Source: an uncultured Chitinophagaceae bacterium (GTDB taxonomy: Bacteria > Bacteroidota > Bacteroidia > Chitinophagales > Chitinophagaceae). Taken from it: a stretch of DNA of 11,116 nt. The translations under genes were made by a program, and so were the position numbers. Location: assembly GCA_937996595.1 (NCBI GenBank), contig CALKVC010000018.1, positions 1-11,116 on the forward strand, read 5' to 3'. The notes under the pieces are model-generated. The model was not told the origin of the DNA, did not search any database, and saw only the letters and a program-made list of their open reading frames with translations. Position 1 is the stretch's first letter; every line of letters starts with the position of its first letter. Positions 6,281 through 11,116 of this stretch are shown here, piece after piece.

Positions 6281-9106
6281 TCAATGTGCTTCAAGCCAGT
6301 TTGTCCCTGATCCAATTTCAGCATCGGTAGGTACATTGTTGGGCAACGCAAGCGCATGCTGCATGCAATCAAGAATCACCGGTTTAACTTTTTCCAGTTC
6401 AGGTTTCAGCACATCAAACACCAGTTCATCATGAACCTGCAGGAGCATTTTTGATTTGAACTGGTTCTTTTCAAATTCATGCTGGATCCTTATCATGGCC
6501 AGTTTGATCATGTCGGCGGCCGTTCCCTGAATGGGGGAATTGATGGCGTTCCGTTCAGCAAACCCACGCACGGTAAAATTGGATGAATTGATATCGCTTA
6601 GCCAGCGTTTGCGGCCCATCAGCGTTTGTACATATCCGTTCTCTTTTGCAAAATTGATGGTATCGTCCATATACCGCTGGATATTCGGGAATTGCTTTTT
6701 GTAATTGTCAATGATCTCTTTTGCCTCGCTCCTTGAAATGCCGAGATTTTCTGCGAGCCCGAAAGCGCCCTGCCCGTAAATGATACCGAAATTAACGCTC
6801 TTGGCCTTATAGCGCATTTCCTTTGTTACTGATGCTTCATCAACGTTGAATACTTTTGCTGCCGTGGCGGTATGTATATCTTTACCTGTGCGGAATGCTT
6901 CACACATGTTTTCGTCATGGCTGATGGCAGCCACAATGCGTAATTCTATTTGAGAATAATCGGCTGATAGCAGCAGGTGGTTATCGTCGGCAGGAATAAA
7001 AGCTTTGCGTATCTCTTTTCCCTTGTCTGTCCGTATTGGTATGTTCTGCAGGTTTGGGTTATTGCTGCTAAGCCTTCCCGTTACTGCTACAGCCTGGGCG
7101 TAACTCGTATGCACCCTTCCTGTTTTAGGGTTTATCATCAGCGGAAGGGCGTCTACATAGGTAGACTTCAGCTTGGTGAGTTCCCGGTAGGTAAGGATGT
7201 CGTTGCAGATCTGGTGCTGCCCTGCCAGTTTAGCCAGCACATCTTCCCCGGTAGCATACTGACCGGTCTTGGTTTTTTTGGCTTTTTCATCCAGTTTCAT
7301 CTTTTCAAATAAAACCTCGCCTAATTGTTTCGGGGATGACAGGTTAAAGCGAACTCCCGCTTGCGCATAAACGCTCTCTTCAGCTGTTTTGGCTTCCTTT
7401 TCCAGTTCTTTGGAATATTGCTGCAGGAAATCAACATCAATCCGGATGCCTGCATATTCCATGGACGTAAGCACTTTTACGAGCGGGTTTTCCACTTCGT
7501 AAAATACTTTTTCCACTGATTTTGATTTCAGTTGGGGCAGAAAGGCATGTTTTAACTGTAACGTAACGTCTGCGTCTTCGGCTGCGTAATCTGTTATCTT
7601 GTCAAGCTCCACATCCCGCATGTTTCCCTGCCCTTTTCCTTTTTTGCCTATCAGCTCTTCTATATGAACCGTTTCATAGCCAAGGTATTTCGCACTCAGG
7701 AGGTCCATATTGCGTTTGCCTTCCGGTTCAATTACATAGTGTGCCAGCATGGTATCGAACAAGTTGCCTTGTAATTCAAACCCGTACCATTTAAGCATCA
7801 GCAGGTCGTATTTTATGTTCTGCCCGATCCAGGTTATGGCAGGGTTACTGAACAATTCGCTGAAATTATTCAAAAGCCTGCTGCATTCTTCTTTACCCGC
7901 AGGGCATGGCACATAATATCCTTCATGTGGTTTTACAGAAAAACTCAATCCAACCAGTTCGGCTATATTGGCATCTATGCCTGTTGTTTCGGTGTCAAAT
8001 GAAATTTCCTGCTGCCCGTTCAATACGTTCAGTAATTCCTGGATGCTTTCTGCAGTGTTAACCAACATATAACGGTGAGCAGTAGTGTGAATGTTTTTGA
8101 TGGCAGCATGTTGTTCTGTACCGGTGATTGTTGTTGTATCATCATTGGTAACCGGCATAACAGCAGCATTTCCAAAGAGGTCCATCTGCGCGCTTTCAGA
8201 AATGGGCGGTTTAGCAACTGATGGTTGTTGAATTTCCTCACCAAGGATCCTTTTTCCGATTGTCCTGAATTCCAGTTCTTCAAAAACCTGTTTCAGCAAA
8301 TCCCTGTTTGGGTCTTTAACCCGGAAATCTTCTTCGTGAAATGTTGTAGGCACATTCGTAATGATGGTTGCCAGTTTTTTGCTCATTACAGCTGCATCTT
8401 TTCCGTTCCGTATCTTTTCTCCAATTGATCCTTTTATCTGGTCAGCTTTATCCAGTATGTTTTCAAGCGTTTCATATTCAGCCAGTAATTTTGCGGCTGT
8501 TTTTTCACCAATACCTTTTATGCCAGGTATGTTATCTACCGCATCGCCCATAAGGCCGAGTATGTCAATAACCTGGCTTACTTTTTTAATTCCCCATTTG
8601 CTGCAAACTTCTTCGGGTCCCAGAATTTCTACACTACCTCCCTGGTAACCGGGTTTGTAAATCTTGATGTTTTCTGATACCAGTTGGCCATAGTCTTTGT
8701 CGGGGGTAACCATATACACTTCATAACCGGCTTTTTCAGCCTGTTTGGCCAGGGCGCCAATCACATCATCAGCCTCATAGCCGTCAATAGCAATAACGGG
8801 GATGTTCAGGCCTTCAATGATCCTTTTTATATCGGGAACGGCCGATAAGATATCTTCCGGGGTTTCCTGCCGGTTGGCTTTATAATCCGCAAAATCTGTA
8901 TGCCGTTCCGTTGGCGCATGTGTATCAAAACATACGGCCATATGCGTGGGTTTCTGGTTATTCAGTAATTCAATGATGGTATTGGTGAATCCGAACTGGG
9001 CATTCGTATTTCTGCCTTTGCTGGTAATACGTGGATTACGGATCAGGGCATAATAAGCACGGAATATCAGTGCATAAGCATCTAACAGGAACAATTTTTT
9101 CTGCAT
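6281..9106 (-). CDS. polA: DNA polymerase I
   Basis: A 941-residue replication and repair polymerase with all three domains.

The 5' nuclease (about 1–290) shows LFLLDAYALIFRAYY, DGYEADDVIG, TPDKDYGQLV and the helix-hairpin-helix GDAVDNIPGIKGIGEKTA.

The 3'–5' exonuclease (about 340–520) keeps its metal ligands: Asp371 and Glu373 in FDTETTG, the Asp in GQNIKYD, and the Asp of YAAEDADVT. Proofreading therefore looks active.

The polymerase domain has motif A (SADYSQIE, Asp716), motif B (Arg765, Lys769, Phe773, then YG at 777–778) and motif C (VHDE, His892-Asp893-Glu894). Phe773 is the residue type found in E. coli at this site.

The start is ATG at 9106; reading on to a TTG at 9124 would add only six residues. 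A dsbA-like gene follows. Confidence 0.97.
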   Translation of the reverse strand: MQKKLFLLDAYALIFRAYYALIRNPRITSKGRNTNAQFGFTNTIIELLNNQKPTHMAVCFDTHAPTERHTDFADYKANRQETPEDILSAVPDIKRIIEGLNIPVIAIDGYEADDVIGALAKQAEKAGYEVYMVTPDKDYGQLVSENIKIYKPGYQGGSVEILGPEEVCSKWGIKKVSQVIDILGLMGDAVDNIPGIKGIGEKTAAKLLAEYETLENILDKADQIKGSIGEKIRNGKDAAVMSKKLATIITNVPTTFHEEDFRVKDPNRDLLKQVFEELEFRTIGKRILGEEIQQPSVAKPPISESAQMDLFGNAAVMPVTNDDTTTITGTEQHAAIKNIHTTAHRYMLVNTAESIQELLNVLNGQQEISFDTETTGIDANIAELVGLSFSVKPHEGYYVPCPAGKEECSRLLNNFSELFSNPAITWIGQNIKYDLLMLKWYGFELQGNLFDTMLAHYVIEPEGKRNMDLLSAKYLGYETVHIEELIGKKGKGQGNMRDVELDKITDYAAEDADVTLQLKHAFLPQLKSKSVEKVFYEVENPLVKVLTSMEYAGIRIDVDFLQQYSKELEKEAKTAEESVYAQAGVRFNLSSPKQLGEVLFEKMKLDEKAKKTKTGQYATGEDVLAKLAGQHQICNDILTYRELTKLKSTYVDALPLMINPKTGRVHTSYAQAVAVTGRLSSNNPNLQNIPIRTDKGKEIRKAFIPADDNHLLLSADYSQIELRIVAAISHDENMCEAFRTGKDIHTATAAKVFNVDEASVTKEMRYKAKSVNFGIIYGQGAFGLAENLGISRSEAKEIIDNYKKQFPNIQRYMDDTINFAKENGYVQTLMGRKRWLSDINSSNFTVRGFAERNAINSPIQGTAADMIKLAMIRIQHEFEKNQFKSKMLLQVHDELVFDVLKPELEKVKPVILDCMQHALALPNNVPTDAEIGSGTNWLEAH

Positions 9107-9159
9107 TGGGTAAAAGTAAAACAAAAGGGTTGCTTAATCAAAGCCGGCGGGCTGCCTTT

Positions 9160-9197
9160 AAAAAATTATAAGCCATTCCTATATTGGAATGGCTTAT
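9160..9197 (-). terminator. Strong rho-independent terminator upstream of polA
   Basis: A perfect 12-base-pair stem, ATAAGCCATTCC (9168–9179) with GGAATGGCTTAT (9186–9197), has a 6-base loop. On the minus strand it is followed by AA and six T (plus-strand A9160–A9165). It points toward polA, whose start lies 53 bases farther on. No confident minus-strand gene lies upstream of it within the window, so it either ends an unrecognised transcript or acts as an attenuator in a long polA leader. Confidence 0.8.
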
Positions 9198-9447
9198 GTG
9201 GTTTCAGTAACCTTATAAAATTATTTTGCAGAAATAGGTATAAACAGTAATCGCTGTTATAAAACATTTTTCACGGAAAATTATTGTCTGCCGAACTGTA
9301 TTTTGAAACGGATATGGGTAAAACATACGTACATTAAAAAATGTGAATATGAGATTTTGGTAATAAAAAAAATAATATTTTGTTAATAGGATGTTAATGA
9401 GTTTAAATATAAATATCTGATTTTCAGCAAAAACGAATTTGTATTTC

Positions 9448-9600
9448 TTAAAAAATATATAAATTCAGTTGCTTATGGCTTGGTTTTTGTTTTTTTGATT
9501 TCACCTCTTGTAAGATCCACAATTGTCTTATGTAAAACCAATCTTCACAAGGGTATTTTTTAATCAGTTTCTTAATCAGTGTCCGGGGTACAGCAGCCAT
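9448..9600 (-). CDS. Doubtful 50-residue basic ORF
   Basis: An ATG at 9600 opens a 50-codon frame ending in TAA at 9448–9450. It is lysine-rich, with LIKKLIKKYPCEDWF and a following WILQEVKSKK stretch. The frame stays open upstream for about 20 more codons, back to a TAA near 9670, but without another ATG. That could fit a remnant of a longer gene. I do not recognise a family. It is the only minus-strand candidate lying upstream of the orphan terminator at 9160–9197. The plus strand is also open in one frame over part of this area, so chance is a real explanation. Confidence 0.2.
   Translation of the reverse strand: MAAVPRTLIKKLIKKYPCEDWFYIRQLWILQEVKSKKQKPSHKQLNLYIF
9480..9541. repeat. Nested inverted repeats
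   Basis: Outer arms TTGGTTTT (9480–9487) and AAAACCAA (9534–9541) enclose inner arms TAAGA (9511–9515) and TCTTA (9526–9530). Together they could fold as a long stem with an internal hairpin in RNA from either strand. The outer loop is long, so the structure is uncertain. Confidence 0.3.
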
Positions 9601-9710
9601 TGCCGGCGATGTATGCTCTGTCAGAAATAATAATACTTGTTTTGATAGAATAATTCCGGGAAATGAGCGTTAAAGGATGTCGGAATACTGTTTTTAAACT
9701 GAACTAACAA

Positions 9711-9744
9711 GAAAAACCTGCTGATGAAAAACCAAAGAAAAACC
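9711..9744 (+). repeat. Three GAAAAACC direct repeats
   Basis: Identical octamers GAAAAACC occur at 9711–9718, 9726–9733 and 9737–9744, with start-to-start steps of 15 and 11 bases. They lie about 280–315 bases before the beta-helix gene. Repeated short sites like these can be regulator-binding sites, but low complexity is also a sufficient explanation. Confidence 0.4.
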
Positions 9745-9846
9745 CTAACTGCCAAACAATGCCCCCCTAAGGCATATATTTCAGCGAGCGAGTTGCATTT
9801 CCAACAAGCTTTTTCCCTTACACATTCAGCGCCGTGCCTGTTTTTG

Positions 9847-9886
9847 CCGGTAACACAACAAACACCGGAAACTTGATTTTTTCCGG
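9847..9886 (+). other. Two mutually exclusive short hairpins upstream of the beta-helix gene
   Basis: CCGGT (9847–9851) can pair with ACCGG (9864–9868). The overlapping CCGGAAA (9865–9871) can instead pair with TTTCCGG (9880–9886) across an 8-base loop. Only one stem can form at a time. If this lies in the 5' leader it could act as a switch, but the stems are short and no known riboswitch is recognised. Confidence 0.3.
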
Positions 9887-10026
9887 GTAACCATTAATAT
9901 CCAGTGGTTTGTTGCTTGATACATTACATGATTGGTATGCCATTGCATGATACAATCCGGGATGTATAAACGGCGGACCACAAACTATAAAAACCGAAGA
10001 AACACCACAATTAAAATTCAAATCCA

Positions 10027-11116
10027 ATGAAGACCATTTTACTCGCGGCAATGCTATGCTTGTGTGGTATGGCAAATGCAACCAACTATTACTTTTCCTC
10101 GGTGTCGGGTGATGATTCAAGAACATCTGCCCAGGCACAAAATCCTAACACGCCCTGGAAAACAATCACCAAGCTGAATTCCATTTTCAGCACACTTGTT
10201 GCCGGTGATTCAATATTGTTCAAAAGAGGAGAAATATTTTATGGAAGTATAACTATTGGTAAAAGCGGTACCGCCGCCAACCCAATTAAGTTTGGCGCTT
10301 ACGGAACCGGGGTAAAACCGGAAATTACCGGATTTGTATCCATAACTGGCTGGACAAATATTTCGCCCAATATATGGGAAAGCACAGCCGGTGCATCAAC
10401 CCTCAGCACCTGTAATATCATTTCTATAAATGGTGCAAACGCAGCTATGGGCAGGATGCCTAAAACGGGTTATTGGACCATTGGCGGAACCAACGGAAAC
10501 AGCATTACGGATGCCACGAATCTGAATGCAGGAACAACCAACTGGACGGGAGCCCAGGTGGTGTTAAGGAAATACCGGTGGATTATGGATAAATATACTA
10601 TTACATCCGCCAGCGGGAACAGCATAAACTTCACCAATGGCGGTGATGCCATTCAAACAGGCTGGGGGTATTTCATTCAGAATGATGTAAGAACACTCAC
10701 CCTGCAGAATGAATGGTGCTATAATGCCAACACCAAAAAAATTGCTATTTACAGTACCAGTACACCCGTAAATGTGTCTGTACCAACGGTTGATGTGGCC
10801 GTTAACATGAACAGCAAGGATTATATCACTTTTGACAATATCAATTTTACCGGGTTTAACAGCACCGGCATCAATACTACGTCACGTACCGGCATCACAA
10901 TTCAAAACTGCGATTTCAGCTATATTGGTGTAAACGCTATTTACGGCTACCCCAATTCTTACAGCCTGAAAGTGACAGGCAGTACATTCACCGATATCAA
11001 CAGCAGGGGAATACATGCAGGTTCTTCTTCCAATGCAATCATAAGGGGCAATACCTTACGTAACATTGGCCATTATGCCGGCATGGGAAGTAACGGAGAT
11101 GACAGCTACACCGCCA
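10027..11116 (+). CDS. Secreted right-handed parallel beta-helix protein, 3' end outside window
   Basis: An open frame of 363 codons runs from ATG 10027 to the edge of the window without a stop. Residues 1–18 form a signal peptide (basic Lys2, hydrophobic core, MANA at the end), followed by TNYYFSSVSGDDS. The next segment (TPWKTITKL, GDSILFKRGEIFYGSITI, NPIKFGAYG) is the usual N-terminal cap of Bacteroidota pectate-lyase-superfamily beta-helix proteins. From about residue 265 the sequence shows repeating helix rungs: DYITFDNINFTGFN, TGITIQNCDFSYIG, YSLKVTGSTFTDI and NAIIRGNTLRNIG. Such proteins are extracellular or surface glycan-binding or glycan-degrading proteins, often type IX secretion cargo with a C-terminal sorting domain. 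Any such domain would be beyond the window. No catalytic residues can be assigned, so whether it is an enzyme is open. Confidence 0.85.
   Translation, partial: MKTILLAAMLCLCGMANATNYYFSSVSGDDSRTSAQAQNPNTPWKTITKLNSIFSTLVAGDSILFKRGEIFYGSITIGKSGTAANPIKFGAYGTGVKPEITGFVSITGWTNISPNIWESTAGASTLSTCNIISINGANAAMGRMPKTGYWTIGGTNGNSITDATNLNAGTTNWTGAQVVLRKYRWIMDKYTITSASGNSINFTNGGDAIQTGWGYFIQNDVRTLTLQNEWCYNANTKKIAIYSTSTPVNVSVPTVDVAVNMNSKDYITFDNINFTGFNSTGINTTSRTGITIQNCDFSYIGVNAIYGYPNSYSLKVTGSTFTDINSRGIHAGSSSNAIIRGNTLRNIGHYAGMGSNGDDSYTA

Larger units (their letters stand above)
9198..10026. other. Long intergenic stretch with structured elements, no confident gene
   Basis: About 830 bases without a convincing coding region. 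Bases 9198–9480 are strongly AT-rich; 9361–9420 has only about 8 G or C in 60. Within the stretch are nested inverted repeats (9480–9541), a doubtful minus-strand ORF (9448–9600), three short direct repeats (9711–9744) and two competing hairpins (9847–9886). No tRNA, and no other RNA gene I can recognise, is present. The last part, 9887–10026, is presumably the leader and promoter of the beta-helix gene; I found no good Bacteroidota promoter match there. Confidence 0.6.

Noticed and set aside
7313..8648. Several plus- and minus-strand ORFs of 60–95 residues across polA
   Set aside because: All overlap the intact polA reading frame and have biased compositions typical of frame shadows.
9107..9124. 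Six-residue N-terminal extension of DNA polymerase I from a TTG
   Set aside because: The ATG at 9106 gives the usual PolA start directly before the LFLLDAYALIF strand. The extension uses a rare start and adds nothing conserved.
9543..9672. Plus-strand open frame ending in TAA near 9672
   Set aside because: It has no ATG at a sensible place and no recognised motif, and it competes with an equally weak minus-strand frame.
9922..9976. Sigma70-like boxes TTGCAT and TATAAA in the beta-helix leader
   Set aside because: This is the enterobacterial pattern. Bacteroidota use a different promoter consensus, and AT-rich leaders yield such matches by chance.
9818..10138. 106-residue minus-strand ORF upstream of and overlapping the beta-helix gene
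   Set aside because: It runs antisense over the signal peptide and N-terminal cap of a convincing beta-helix gene, shows no recognisable domain, and spans the hairpin-rich leader.
10470..10652. 60-residue minus-strand ORF inside the beta-helix gene
   Set aside because: It is a shadow frame; the plus-strand frame shows continuous beta-helix sequence over the same bases.
1..11116. CRISPR array, insertion sequence, tRNA or phage attachment site
   Set aside because: No regularly spaced repeats, transposase or integrase motifs, terminal inverted repeats around a gene, or cloverleaf sequence were seen.

Overview
The window looks like the chromosome of a member of the Bacteroidota, most plausibly Chitinophagaceae. 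This rests on protein flavour (HMBD–rhodanese lipoprotein, secreted YciI-like and DUF6265/DUF1579 proteins, a large secreted beta-helix protein), on the lack of Shine-Dalgarno sequences before convincing starts, and on moderate GC with AT-rich spacers. The family-level placement is inference from protein style. No rRNA, tRNA, CRISPR array, insertion sequence or phage gene was seen.

Left arm (about 143–3120, plus strand): a tightly packed run of five small genes. In order they are an HMBD–rhodanese lipoprotein, a secreted S41-type peptidase, a DUF6265-like protein, a DUF1801 (YdhG-like) protein and an exported YciI-like protein. Spacing is a 4-base ATGA overlap, 10 bases, 49 bases and another overlap, so they may be co-transcribed. 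The 5' end of the YciI-like gene carries a possible one-base frameshift.

Middle (3137–4797, minus strand): a bestrophin-family anion channel gene lies 8 bases ahead of a beta-carbonic anhydrase gene. This is a plausible two-gene bicarbonate unit and the most functionally suggestive arrangement in the window. Its 3' end converges on the YciI-like gene with only 16 bases between. A clear rho-independent terminator (4819–4850) separates it from a DUF1579 lipoprotein gene (4871–5533), which has its own candidate Bacteroidota-type promoter.

Right-centre (5597–9106, minus strand): DNA polymerase I (polA) with all three activities apparently intact, followed 33 bases later by a DsbA/FrnE-like thioredoxin-fold protein, probably on the same transcript.

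Right edge: a roughly 830-base stretch (9198–10026) has no confident gene. It holds a very AT-rich block, nested inverted repeats, three copies of GAAAAACC, two mutually exclusive hairpins and one doubtful 50-codon minus-strand ORF. A strong minus-strand terminator (9160–9197) lies between this stretch and polA, although no recognised minus-strand gene precedes it. From 10027 a secreted right-handed beta-helix protein gene runs off the right edge.

I found no clearly novel defence, mobile or biosynthetic system. The best leads are the bestrophin–carbonic anhydrase pair, the orphan terminator with its unexplained upstream stretch, and the frameshifted or alternatively started YciI-like gene.
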